Below, piece by piece: positions 55,342-63,543 of a stretch of DNA of 64,000 nucleotides (position 1 is its first letter; every line of letters begins with the position of its first letter). Both the position numbers and the translations under genes were made by a program. This DNA is from F23-D06 sp947165685 (GTDB lineage Bacteria; Bacteroidota; Bacteroidia; Bacteroidales; WCHB1-69). Location of the stretch: NCBI GenBank assembly GCA_947165685.1, contig CAMVBK010000016.1, forward strand, positions 1-64,000, read 5' to 3'. The notes under the pieces are model-generated. The model searched no databases. It saw only the letters and a list, made by a program, of their open reading frames with translations, and was not told where the DNA came from.

Positions 55342-56499
55342 ATGGAAGAAAAAGAACGCAGTATCGACAGACTGGCCCGGTACATCATTTTCGCCGGTGC
55401 CCTCGCCATTGCCGCCGTGCTATGCTACTACTTCAGCAGCGTGCTGGCCTACATCCTCATCGCCTTCGTGGTGTCGTTAGTCGGGCAGCCGGTGCTGCGA
55501 CTGCTCCGCAAAATCAAGGTCAAGGGGAAGTCGGCACCAGACGCGCTGCTGGCGGTCGTCACCCTCGTCATCATCTTCGCCCTTTTGGCCTTCGTGGTCA
55601 TGCAGGTGATCCCGGTGGTCACCAACATCGTGCGCGAAGCCTCCGTCATGAACTCGGAGGAGCCGTTAGACGGCAACAACATCATCGACCAGGTCAACGG
55701 CTGGATTATCCAAAACCTCCCCTGGGTAGGCGATGACTTCGACGGGGTGGAACTGCTGATGGGCAAAATCACCGAAGTGCTCAACCTGTCGAACATCTCC
55801 GGCATCATCGGATCGGTGGCCTCAACTGTGGCCGGATTGGCGGTCGGAATCTTCTCCGTGGTCTTCATCTCCTTCTTCTTCATCAAAGACGACACCCTTT
55901 TCGGCAAGATTGTCGGTGCCATGGTGCCCGACAAAATCGAGGAGCGCGTGAAAAATACCATCCACGACATCGAACGGCTGCTCTCGCGCTACTTCGTGGG
56001 GCTGATCATCGAGATTCTGGGCGTGGTGCTGCTCGACTGCCTCGGGCTGTGGCTCGTCGCACGGGTCGATTTCAGCTACGCCCTCGGCATTGCCTTCATC
56101 GCCGGCCTGCTGAACGTCATCCCGTACGTGGGTCCGCTGATCGGCGAGGTCATCGGCGTGGTCCTCTGCGTCATCCTGAAATACGGTGCCGGCATCGGAC
56201 TGGACGTCAACATCTGGGTGTTCGCCCTGATTGTACTGGCCGTCATGCTGGCCACGCAGTTAGTCGATAACTTCATCTACCAGCCGCTCATCTACTCCAC
56301 CAGCATCAAGGCGAGTCCGCTGGAAATCTTTGTGGTACTGCTCATCGCCGGGAACATCGGCGGCGCCGTGGGCATGCTTGTCGCCATTCCCGCCTACACA
56401 GTGGTGCGCGTCATCGCCAGCCGCTTCTTCTACGACTACAAAATCGTGCAGCGGCTCATCCCGGGCGTGGAAAACGAAAACACGGACGCACTGATCTGA
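55342..56499 (+). CDS. AI-2E family transporter (UPF0118)
   Basis: 385 aa from the ATG at 55342. About eight hydrophobic segments are visible, with the family pattern: an N-terminal pair (YIIFAGALAIAAVLCYYF; VLAYILIAFVVSLVGQPVL), a long soluble loop, and the conserved C-terminal block (AGLLNVIPYVGPLIGEVIGV; LVDNFIYQPLIYSTSIKASP; LLIAGNIGGAVGMLVAIPAY). Family members were linked to AI-2 export and later to Na+/H+ antiport; the substrate here is unknown. Leader contains the 7-8-bp repeat TTTGAAC. Confidence 0.9.
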   Translation: MEEKERSIDRLARYIIFAGALAIAAVLCYYFSSVLAYILIAFVVSLVGQPVLRLLRKIKVKGKSAPDALLAVVTLVIIFALLAFVVMQVIPVVTNIVREASVMNSEEPLDGNNIIDQVNGWIIQNLPWVGDDFDGVELLMGKITEVLNLSNISGIIGSVASTVAGLAVGIFSVVFISFFFIKDDTLFGKIVGAMVPDKIEERVKNTIHDIERLLSRYFVGLIIEILGVVLLDCLGLWLVARVDFSYALGIAFIAGLLNVIPYVGPLIGEVIGVVLCVILKYGAGIGLDVNIWVFALIVLAVMLATQLVDNFIYQPLIYSTSIKASPLEIFVVLLIAGNIGGAVGMLVAIPAYTVVRVIASRFFYDYKIVQRLIPGVENENTDALI

Positions 56500-56540
56500 C
56501 CCCGCCGCCGAACACAAAAAAACTCACAAGAGAGATGATG

Positions 56541-57470
56541 TCAATGCCTTCCGATAAAATCCGTCGCGATTTGGAAGCAATTGTCAAATTTCAAGGCATC
56601 GAGCTGGAACATGTACAGAAATTTGAAGAATAGTGCATGTTGTTCATTGTCAAACACATGAAGCTCGCAAGGAGCCGTGTGCAATTGGCGAATTCGCTCA
56701 GCGATGGCCTTCGAGCCATACACATACGGAAGTTTCGGGTTGGAGAAAGCGTAGCCGGAATCGACTGGGAGAATCTTGTCCTTGCCGCCGTGGATGAGGC
56801 ATACAGGGGTGACCTCGTCAGGATCGATCATTTCCGGGTCGAAGATGCAGCCCCAGAGCAACACCGCCCCGGCCACGCTGAAGGTTTCCGCACGCGCCTC
56901 AGGGGTGCCCTGTGAGTGCAGAGGCGGCAGCGCGGGTTCCTCAAAGGTGACCGCCGGCCGTTCACTCTCGTCCATGTAGAGTGCATGAAGGATGGCCACC
57001 GCGCCCGCCGACTGCCCGAGCAGATAAATCCGGTTCGTGTCGATGCGGTATTCCCGAGCGTGCGCCTTGAAGAAACGGACGGCGGCACTCACGTCTTGCG
57101 CCGCCAAGTAGCCGGTGCGCACCAACCCCTTGGACGAAAACATCTTAGCAGGCATCAGCCGATAGTCGATGGAGGCGGCGGCGAAGCCTTTCCGAGCAAA
57201 CCGGTTGCCCCACTCCACCATGTCCTCATGGTTCCGGGAGCCCAGCACGAATCCGCCGCCGAACACCGTGATCACCAACGGCCGCAACGTGTCGGCCGTG
57301 CCTGCGGGCTCGTAGAAGTCGAAACAGAGCTTCTGCATCTTCTCCCGCCCCGGAAACAGCGCCTGGGAATAGGGAATCCCCTTCCGGACGGAGACTTTCG
57401 CATCCTGCGCCGTGACGCTTGCCAAACAGACCGACATCACCCCTAATATGAACAGAAATCGTTGAACCAT
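56541..57470 (-). CDS. Secreted alpha/beta-hydrolase, carboxylesterase type
   Basis: 309 aa from the ATG at 57470 with a signal peptide (FLFILGVMSVCLASVTAQ). The oxyanion region FGGGFVLGSRN, nucleophile elbow GQSAGA, acid in LIHGGKDKILP and histidine in NEQHALF complete a catalytic triad of BD-FAE/HSL-like esterases. It would hydrolyse ester bonds, for example acetyl groups on glycans, in the periplasm. The gene converges with the AI-2E-type transporter gene. Substrate is inferred only from fold. Confidence 0.88.
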   Translation of the reverse strand: MVQRFLFILGVMSVCLASVTAQDAKVSVRKGIPYSQALFPGREKMQKLCFDFYEPAGTADTLRPLVITVFGGGFVLGSRNHEDMVEWGNRFARKGFAAASIDYRLMPAKMFSSKGLVRTGYLAAQDVSAAVRFFKAHAREYRIDTNRIYLLGQSAGAVAILHALYMDESERPAVTFEEPALPPLHSQGTPEARAETFSVAGAVLLWGCIFDPEMIDPDEVTPVCLIHGGKDKILPVDSGYAFSNPKLPYVYGSKAIAERIRQLHTAPCELHVFDNEQHALFFKFLYMFQLDALKFDNCFQIATDFIGRH

Positions 57471-57577
57471 AATCACATAATCGACATAAAAACGGCTTGT
57501 AACGCGATTTCTGACGGTTTATTGTGAACCGGCGTTCTTTTTTTTTCAACAAAACGACAATCAAACTGGAAAAATGC

Positions 57578-57585
57578 TACCTTTG
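57578..57585 (+). promoter_or_regulatory. -7 box of the DUF819 gene
   Basis: TACCTTTG, separated from the DUF819 start by the octamer array at 57599-57668. Confidence 0.55.
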
Positions 57586-57598
57586 CCACGTTAGGTGA

Positions 57599-57668
57599 TT
57601 TAGTAGTTTAGTAGTTTAGTAGTTTAGTAGTTTAGTAGTTTAGTAAGTTTAGTAAGTTTAGAAGTTTA
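57599..57668. repeat. Octamer/nonamer tandem array in a 5' leader
   Basis: Units TTTAGTAG repeated about five times, then TTTAGTAAG variants. It lies between the promoter and the start of the DUF819 gene, so unit-number changes would alter the leader length. Confidence 0.85.
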
Positions 57669-57676
57669 TCCATTCC

Positions 57677-58831
57677 GTGTACTTATATCTTTTCCTTGTC
57701 CCGTTGTTCGTCATGCTGGCCGCCAAACGATGGCCCGTAATCGAGAAGATCTCGCCCATGGTGATCCTGTACGTCATCGGGCTGGTCGTGGGCAACGTCG
57801 GCATAGTCGGCGAAAGCGGCCTCAAGACCTGCACCAACGTGTCCAACGTGGTGGTGCTGCTCTCCATCCCGCTCATGCTGTTGGGCTGCGACTTCCGGAG
57901 GTGGTCGGCGAAGGCGGCGCTCAAGGCGTTCGTCGCGGGGCTGCTCAGCATTCTCGCCGTGACTGTGGGCGGTTTCTACCTTTTCCACGGCCAGGCGACC
58001 GCCGCAGGGCTTTCGCACGAGGACTTCGCCCGCGTGAGCGCGGCCATGACCGGCATATACACGGGAGGCATCCCCAACTTCGCACCAGTGGCCAAGGCGG
58101 TGGACCTTCCGCAGAACCTTTTCCTGTTGGTATCGGGCTACGACCTGATTGTCACCGGGGTTTACCTGATATTCATCGTCTTCTTCGGCGGGAGAGTCGT
58201 CCGATGGCTGTTTCCGAAAGGCGCGGCGCAGACCGAGGCCGCAGGCGCACCCGAGCCCGAGCCCGAAGCGAACCCAGCGAAGTCGGCATCCCCGCTATGG
58301 AAACGCCTGCTGAACCGGGGTGCCGGCATCGGAGCGGCGGCCGCGATTGTGGCGGTGTCGTACGCCCTGTCGCGTGTCATCCCCTTCGAGAACGCCACGG
58401 CGGTCATCATCATCCTGCTCACCACCCTTTCGCTCGCGCTCTCCTTCTGGAAACCGGTGAAGCGGCTCGAAGGCACCTTCGACACGGGACTCTACTTCGT
58501 GTATGTGTTCTGCCTGTGCGTGGCCACGATGGTTAGCATCCGCGACCTGGAGCTCTCCCGATACCTGTTCATCCTCTACTACATCGCCTTTGCGGTGTTC
58601 GGATCGCTCGTCTTGCAGCTCCTGCTTGCCAAGATCTTCAAAATCGACGGCGACCTGACCCTCACCGCCTCCATCGCGCTCATCAACTCCCCGCCGTTTG
58701 TGCCGATGGCTGCCGCGGCGTTGCACAACCGGTCGGTGATCCTCCCTGGCATCGCCATCGGGCTGCTCGGCTACGCAGTCGGGAACTACCTCGGCATCGG
58801 GCTGTTCATGGTGCTGGGGGGAGCGGGGTGA
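57677..58831 (+). CDS. DUF819 family membrane protein
   Basis: 384 aa from a GTG at 57677, with an ATG at 57713 as the alternative. About ten hydrophobic segments and conserved motifs GLVVGNVGIVG, NVVVLLSIPLMLLGCDF, MTGIYTGGIPNFAPV, and SIALINSPPFVPMAAAALHN identify DUF819 (YjcL-like), a family of putative transporters of unknown substrate. The GTG start is unusual for this window; the tandem array directly before it makes the start less certain. Confidence 0.85.
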   Translation: MYLYLFLVPLFVMLAAKRWPVIEKISPMVILYVIGLVVGNVGIVGESGLKTCTNVSNVVVLLSIPLMLLGCDFRRWSAKAALKAFVAGLLSILAVTVGGFYLFHGQATAAGLSHEDFARVSAAMTGIYTGGIPNFAPVAKAVDLPQNLFLLVSGYDLIVTGVYLIFIVFFGGRVVRWLFPKGAAQTEAAGAPEPEPEANPAKSASPLWKRLLNRGAGIGAAAAIVAVSYALSRVIPFENATAVIIILLTTLSLALSFWKPVKRLEGTFDTGLYFVYVFCLCVATMVSIRDLELSRYLFILYYIAFAVFGSLVLQLLLAKIFKIDGDLTLTASIALINSPPFVPMAAAALHNRSVILPGIAIGLLGYAVGNYLGIGLFMVLGGAG

Positions 58832-58857
58832 GAGGAAAGGGGAAAAATCCGCAGGAT

Positions 58858-59835
58858 TCACTGCACCGCGACCTCTCGGTCTCCGGCTCCGACGGCCTCC
58901 AACAATCGCTCCGTAGTCACCTCCATCCGGCTGAAAGCAAACCACTTGCGCCCGAGGTCCTTCAGCGATGCACCGAGGTGATAGACGATGTCGTCGATGC
59001 AGAGGAAACGGTCGTGCGCGTGCGAAAACTCCCGTACCTCGATTGGCGCATACTGCTCGTCGTGCTTGCGCAGGTCGGCCCCCAATGCCGGGGTGACCTT
59101 GCGGGTGTAGATCACCGCCGCCACCCCCTCCTGACGTTTGTCCAAAACCGCCAACGTAGTGTCATCCACGTAGTTGTCGAACAAGACAACGCGCTGCTTA
59201 GCCGTCCGCACCAGGTCGCTGACGAAACGGTGCGCGTCGAAGACCTGCCCGTCGAAGAAGATGCCCTGACGGGGTATCACCATTTCCGAATCCATCCGCT
59301 GAAAGACTTCATCAATGCGCAACGACATTTCTTTCTGTTGGATCGCTATTTCTAAATGGTTCTTCTCCAAAACCTCAAACCGATGCAAATACTGCGGTTG
59401 TATCAGTGCCATTTTCTTGTATGAAGTAAACGCTCTCATAATCTGAATGTTCACTTGTATGGCCAACGGAGACCGAAGCACACTGCTCAACATGGCAACG
59501 CCTTGTTCAGTGAACACATACGGAGGGTATTTGACATTTTGACCCCGCTTTTGATTCAAGGTAACAGTTTGTGACCTTGAAAATTCCTCAACAGTAAGTT
59601 TGAACATAAAATCTTCTGGAAACCGTTCGGCATTTCTCTTCACCGCTTGGTTAAGCGCCTTGGTAGTAACCCCGTAAAGCATTGCCAGATCACGATCAAC
59701 CATCACCTGCTGTCCCCGGAAAATCATAATCTTAGATTCTATGTCTTCCGCTGAACTCAAACATTTTTTCTTCACATCGGATTCCACAACCACAAGGTTG
59801 TCCTCCGACTGGTAAGATACTATTTCCTGCTCCAT
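58858..59835 (-). CDS. ORF6N-PLD fusion protein, array copy 1
   Basis: 325 aa from the ATG at 59835 (MEQEIVSYQSEDNLVVVESD). The N-terminal ORF6N-type domain is clear: IMIFRGQQVMVDRDLAMLYG, VTTKALNQAVKRNAERFPED, FTEQGVAMLSSVL, followed by a linker helix. The C-terminal PLD-like domain has GIFFDGQVFDAHRFVSDLV, VLFDNYVDDTTLAVL and HDRFLCIDDIVYHLGASLKD. ORF6N domains come from phage and viral DNA-binding proteins. Its -7 box is TATCATTG (59860-59853), weaker than TATCTTTG of the other array members. It is one of two near-identical tandem copies with a 1030-bp period. Nuclease activity and role are inference. Confidence 0.85.
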   Translation of the reverse strand: MEQEIVSYQSEDNLVVVESDVKKKCLSSAEDIESKIMIFRGQQVMVDRDLAMLYGVTTKALNQAVKRNAERFPEDFMFKLTVEEFSRSQTVTLNQKRGQNVKYPPYVFTEQGVAMLSSVLRSPLAIQVNIQIMRAFTSYKKMALIQPQYLHRFEVLEKNHLEIAIQQKEMSLRIDEVFQRMDSEMVIPRQGIFFDGQVFDAHRFVSDLVRTAKQRVVLFDNYVDDTTLAVLDKRQEGVAAVIYTRKVTPALGADLRKHDEQYAPIEVREFSHAHDRFLCIDDIVYHLGASLKDLGRKWFAFSRMEVTTERLLEAVGAGDREVAVQ

Positions 59836-59887
59836 GGTCCTTATTTTTTCTGCAATGATACAACAAACCCGAAACAACCCGCAGGAT

Positions 59888-60865
59888 TCACAGCCCCGCG
59901 ACACCACGCTCTCCGGCTCCGACGGCCTCCAACAGCCGCTCCGTAGCCACCTCCATCCGGCTGAAAGCAAACCACTTGCGCCCGAGGTCCTTTAGCGATG
60001 CACCGAGATGATAGACGATGTCGTCGATGCAGAGGAAACGGTCGTGCGCGTGCGAAAACTCCCGTACCTCGATTGGCGCATACTGCTCGTCGTGCTTGCG
60101 CAGGTCGGCCCCCAATGCCGGGGTGACCTTGCGGGTGTAGATCACCGCCGCCACCCCCTCCTGACGTTTGTCCAAAACCGCCAACGTAGTGTCATCCACG
60201 TAGTTGTCGAACAAGACAACGCGCTGCTTAGCCGTCCGCACCAGGTCGCTGACGAAACGGTGCGCGTCGAAGACCTGCCCGTCGAAGAAGATGCCCTGAC
60301 GGGGTATCACCATTTCCGAATCCATCCGCTGAAAGACTTCATCAATGCGCAACGACATTTCTTTCTGTTGGATCGCTATTTCTAAATGGTTCTTCTCCAA
60401 AACCTCAAACCGATGCAAATACTGCGGTTGTATCAGTGCCATTTTCTTGTATGAAGTAAACGCTCTCATAATCTGAATGTTCACTTGTATGGCCAACGGA
60501 GACCGAAGCACACTGCTCAACATGGCAACGCCTTGTTCAGTGAACACATACGGAGGGTATTTGACATTTTGACCCCGCTTTTGATTCAAGGTAACAGTTT
60601 GTGACCTTGAAAATTCCTCAACAGTAAGTTTGAACATAAAATCTTCTGGAAACCGTTCGGCATTTCTCTTCACCGCTTGGTTAAGCGCCTTGGTAGTAAC
60701 CCCGTAAAGCATTGCCAGATCACGATCAACCATCACCTGCTGTCCCCGGAAAATCATAATCTTAGATTCTATGTCTTCCGCTGAACTCAAACATTTTTTC
60801 TTCACATCGGATTCCACAACCACAAGGTTGTCCTCCGACTGGTAAGATACTATTTCCTGCTCCAT
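59888..60865 (-). CDS. ORF6N-PLD fusion protein, array copy 2
   Basis: 325 aa from the ATG at 60865, almost identical to copy 1 and 1030 bp from it. Differences visible are at the extreme C-terminus (copy 1 ends GDREVAVQ, copy 2 GERGVAGL) and a single Thr/Ala change in MEV(T/A)TERL. The near-identity implies a recent tandem duplication or ongoing gene conversion. Copy 2 could serve as the donor for recombination between the copies. Same -7 box variant. Confidence 0.85.
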   Translation of the reverse strand: MEQEIVSYQSEDNLVVVESDVKKKCLSSAEDIESKIMIFRGQQVMVDRDLAMLYGVTTKALNQAVKRNAERFPEDFMFKLTVEEFSRSQTVTLNQKRGQNVKYPPYVFTEQGVAMLSSVLRSPLAIQVNIQIMRAFTSYKKMALIQPQYLHRFEVLEKNHLEIAIQQKEMSLRIDEVFQRMDSEMVIPRQGIFFDGQVFDAHRFVSDLVRTAKQRVVLFDNYVDDTTLAVLDKRQEGVAAVIYTRKVTPALGADLRKHDEQYAPIEVREFSHAHDRFLCIDDIVYHLGASLKDLGRKWFAFSRMEVATERLLEAVGAGERGVAGL

Positions 60866-60917
60866 GGTCCTTATTTTTTCTGCAATGATACAACAAACCC
60901 GAAACAACCCGCAGGAT

Positions 60918-61259
60918 TCACAGCCCCGCGACACCACGCTCTCCGGCTCCGACGGCCTCCAACAGCCGCTCCGTAGCCACCTCCATCCGGCTGAAAGCAT
61001 ACCACTTGCGTCCGAGGTCCTTCAGCGACGCACCGAGGTGACGGTCAGCATTTGCAATGTGCAAAAAATGCACATTGCTTCCCTCTTCTAATTCGCCTTC
61101 AGCAAATATATTATTGATATGCCGTGTAATTACACTTCGGTCTTTTTGAAAAAGATCAGCGATTTGTGATTGTGTCAGCCAAACCGTTTCTTCTTCCACA
61201 CGCACCTCTAATTTTACGAGACTGTCCTCAGACACATAAGGTTGTATTTCCTGCTCCAT
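60918..61259 (-). pseudogene. RhuM-PLD array member with internal deletion
   Basis: 113 aa from the ATG at 61259 (MEQEIQPYVSEDSLVKLEVR). Residues about 1-85 are the start of a RhuM-type domain (EEETVWLTQSQIADLF, SVITRHINNIF), then the frame runs into NADRHLGASLKDLGRKWYAF, the very end of the PLD-like domain. The rest of the RhuM domain, the linker and the HDRFLxID motif are missing, so the product cannot be a nuclease. The frame is kept across the join, which may be chance. The -7 box TATCTTTG (61284-61277) is intact, so a short DNA-binding-like protein might still be made. Confidence 0.7.
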
Positions 61260-61516
61260 GGTTCTTTTTTTTCCTGCAAAGATACAACAAGGCCGACCGT
61301 TTGTCAAGTCTTTTGCGATATTTTTAAAAGACTACAATTCAACAAATTACAAGTTTCATGTTTACTATTCCGCCTCGAATTGTAAAAATCGCAGGCCAGA
61401 TTTCGCATAGTCTCCGAAGGAATCCACGAATTACACAAACATCCATCCTCCCCGTAATCCGCTCGATTCGCGGGGACAATTCCCTAAAATTCCGGGGAGA
61501 CAAGCCCTAAACAACC
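61260..61516. repeat. Intergenic repeat of the array, copy A
   Basis: About 255 bp upstream of the deleted RhuM-PLD gene closely matches 62480-62745 upstream of the third full member. It contains the gene's promoter and an otherwise gene-free stretch. The shared leader shows that genes and upstream regions duplicated together. Confidence 0.8.
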
Positions 61517-61525
61517 CCGCAGGAT

Positions 61526-62479
61526 TCACTGCCCCGCGACCTCTCGGCCTCCGGCTCCGACGGCCTCCAACAGCCGCTCCGTAGCCACCTCCATCCGGCT
61601 GAAAGCAAACCACTTGCGCCCGAGGTCCTTTAGCGATGCACCGAGATGATAGACGATGTCGTCGATGCAGAGGAAACGGTCGTGCGCGTGCGAAAACTCC
61701 CGTACCTCGATTGGCGCATACTGCTCGTCGTGCTTGCGCAGGTCGGCCCCCAATGCCGGGGTGACCTTGCGGGTGTAGATCACCGCCGCCACCCCCTCCT
61801 GACGTTTGTCCAAAACCGCCAACGTAGTGTCATCCACGTAGTTGTCGAACAAGACAACGCGCTGCTTAGCCGTCCGCACCAGGTCGCTGACAAAACGGTG
61901 CGCATCAAAGACCTGCCCGTCGAAGAAGATGCCCTGACGGGGAGGAAATTGATGATTGATTCGCTGAAACACATTCGCAATTTGTTTGTCATGTTCCATT
62001 ATATGCATCTCTAAATGTTCAACACGCTGAAAAAGAGCGGCATTTGAGAGCAGAAATCTGCGCATAGCGACAAAAGCTTCCATAATTCTTACACTGACCT
62101 GTATGGCTGTCTGAGAATGCAGAACAGTTGACAGCTGCGCTATTCCCTGTTCGGTGAACACATAAGGCAACGAGGGGTTAAACTTTAATGACCGTAGGTT
62201 ATCGCATTTTGCGACAACCTCGTCACGTTCAGACTCTGTCAATTGAAATCGAAAAGATTGAGGGAATCGCGCTATGTTGCGCTTTACCTGTTCATTTAAA
62301 CGACTGGTCTTCACTCCATATAGACGTGCCAAATCACGGTCAAGCATCACCTGTTGCCCTCGAACCTCGATAATCATGGTTTCGATATTCTCCACCGGAC
62401 TCTGGCTTCTCCCTTTCACATCGGATTCCACAACCACAAGGTTGTCCTCCGACTGGTAAGATACTATTTCCTGCTCCAT
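61526..62479 (-). CDS. ORF6N-PLD fusion protein, array member with a different N-terminal domain
   Basis: 317 aa from the ATG at 62479. The first 20 residues and the C-terminal PLD-like domain (from RQGIFFDGQVFDAHRF onward) are nearly the same as in copies 1 and 2, but the middle is a diverged ORF6N-type domain (IEVRGQQVMLDRDLARLYGV, TSRLNEQVKRNIARFPQSFR, LPYVFTEQGIAQLSTVL) and a different linker (HLEMHIMEHDKQIANVFQR). Identity switches sharply at the domain borders, in favour of domain swapping by recombination. Promoter TATCTTTG at 62505-62498. Confidence 0.85.
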   Translation of the reverse strand: MEQEIVSYQSEDNLVVVESDVKGRSQSPVENIETMIIEVRGQQVMLDRDLARLYGVKTSRLNEQVKRNIARFPQSFRFQLTESERDEVVAKCDNLRSLKFNPSLPYVFTEQGIAQLSTVLHSQTAIQVSVRIMEAFVAMRRFLLSNAALFQRVEHLEMHIMEHDKQIANVFQRINHQFPPRQGIFFDGQVFDAHRFVSDLVRTAKQRVVLFDNYVDDTTLAVLDKRQEGVAAVIYTRKVTPALGADLRKHDEQYAPIEVREFSHAHDRFLCIDDIVYHLGASLKDLGRKWFAFSRMEVATERLLEAVGAGGREVAGQ

Positions 62480-62745
62480 GGTCCTTATTTTTTCCTGCAA
62501 AGATACAACAAGGCCGACCGTTTGTCAAGTCTTTTGTGACATTTTTAAAAGACTACAATTCAACAAATTACAAGTTTCTTGTTTACTATTCCGCTTCGAA
62601 TTGTAAAAATCGCAGGCCGGATTTCGCATAGTCTCCGAAGGAATCCACAAATCACACAAACATCCATCCTCCCCGTAATCCGCTCGATTCGCGGGGACAA
62701 TTCCCTAAAATTCCGGGGAGACAAGCCCGAAACAACCCGCAATGT
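62480..62745. repeat. Intergenic repeat of the array, copy B
   Basis: Match of 61260-61516. It includes the TATCTTTG box at 62505-62498 and ends just before the fabG-like gene. Confidence 0.8.
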
Positions 62746-62760
62746 TAGAAACACGGCCTC

Positions 62761-63489
62761 CTAACTGTACAGCCCGCCGTTCACCTGCAGCACTTGCCCG
62801 GTGATGTAGGAGGCATCGGGGGAGACAAGGAAAGCGACGGCCGCGGCCACCTCTTCGGGGGTGCCGAACCGCTGCGCCGGGATCATCTTGCTCAAGGCGG
62901 CCTCGTCCAAGCCCGCCGTCATGTCGGTGGCGATGAAGCCGGGTGCCACGGCGTTGACCGTGACTTTCCGTTTGGCCACTTCCTGTGCCAACGCCTTGGT
63001 CGCGCCAATAATAGCGGCCTTGGCAGCACTGTAGTTGGTCTGGCCGGGCACGCCCTTCAGTCCCGAGAGCGACGCCATGTTGACAATGCGGCCGTCTCGC
63101 TGCCGGATCATCGTCTTCACCACACGGCGCGTGATGTAGAAGAACCCGTTCAGCGGCGTGTCGATGACGCTGTGCCAGTCGTCGTCGCCCATCATGATCA
63201 TCAGGTTATCGCGGCGCGTGCCGGCATTGTTCACCAAAACGGCGATGTAATCGTCGGGATGGGCGTTCTCCCACTCCTCCAACGCGGCATCCACCGCTTT
63301 CGCATCGGCGATGTCAAACTTCAGAAGTTCACACACACCACCCTGGTTTTCAATCATTTGCTTCGTCTCTTCAGCGGCCGCGTCATTGCTCACATAGTTG
63401 ACGACTACGGGCATTCCCTCGCGGGAGAGGCGCAAGGCCACGGCACGTCCGATGCCGCGGGATCCTCCGGTTATAAGTGCATATTTCAT
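62761..63489 (-). CDS. fabG: 3-oxoacyl-ACP reductase-type short-chain dehydrogenase
   Basis: 242 aa. The NADP-binding motif is TGGSRGIG, with NNAG further on, the catalytic Ser in NMASLSGLKG, and Tyr/Lys in NYSAAKA. The C-terminus QVLQVNGGLYS is that of FabG-type reductases of fatty-acid synthesis. The sequence fits FabG, but other SDRs of the same group cannot be excluded. It begins just downstream of a heptamer/octamer tandem array that separates it from the partial gene on the same strand. Confidence 0.88.
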   Translation of the reverse strand: MKYALITGGSRGIGRAVALRLSREGMPVVVNYVSNDAAAEETKQMIENQGGVCELLKFDIADAKAVDAALEEWENAHPDDYIAVLVNNAGTRRDNLMIMMGDDDWHSVIDTPLNGFFYITRRVVKTMIRQRDGRIVNMASLSGLKGVPGQTNYSAAKAAIIGATKALAQEVAKRKVTVNAVAPGFIATDMTAGLDEAALSKMIPAQRFGTPEEVAAAVAFLVSPDASYITGQVLQVNGGLYS

Positions 63490-63490
63490 G

Positions 63491-63543
63491 TTATTTGGGT
63501 TATTGGGTTATGGGGTTATTGGGTTAATGGGTTAATGGGTTAA
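63491..63543. repeat. GGGTTAT/GGGTTAAT tandem array overlapping a gene end
   Basis: Seven- to eight-base units in the gap before the fabG-like gene. The array supplies the last codons (NPLTH) and the stop codon of the partial gene at 63524. Confidence 0.85.

Noticed and set aside
58858..62745. Insertion sequence or transposon as the cause of the array
   Set aside because: No transposase, terminal inverted repeats or target-site duplications are visible; the pattern fits tandem duplication and recombination between homologous copies.
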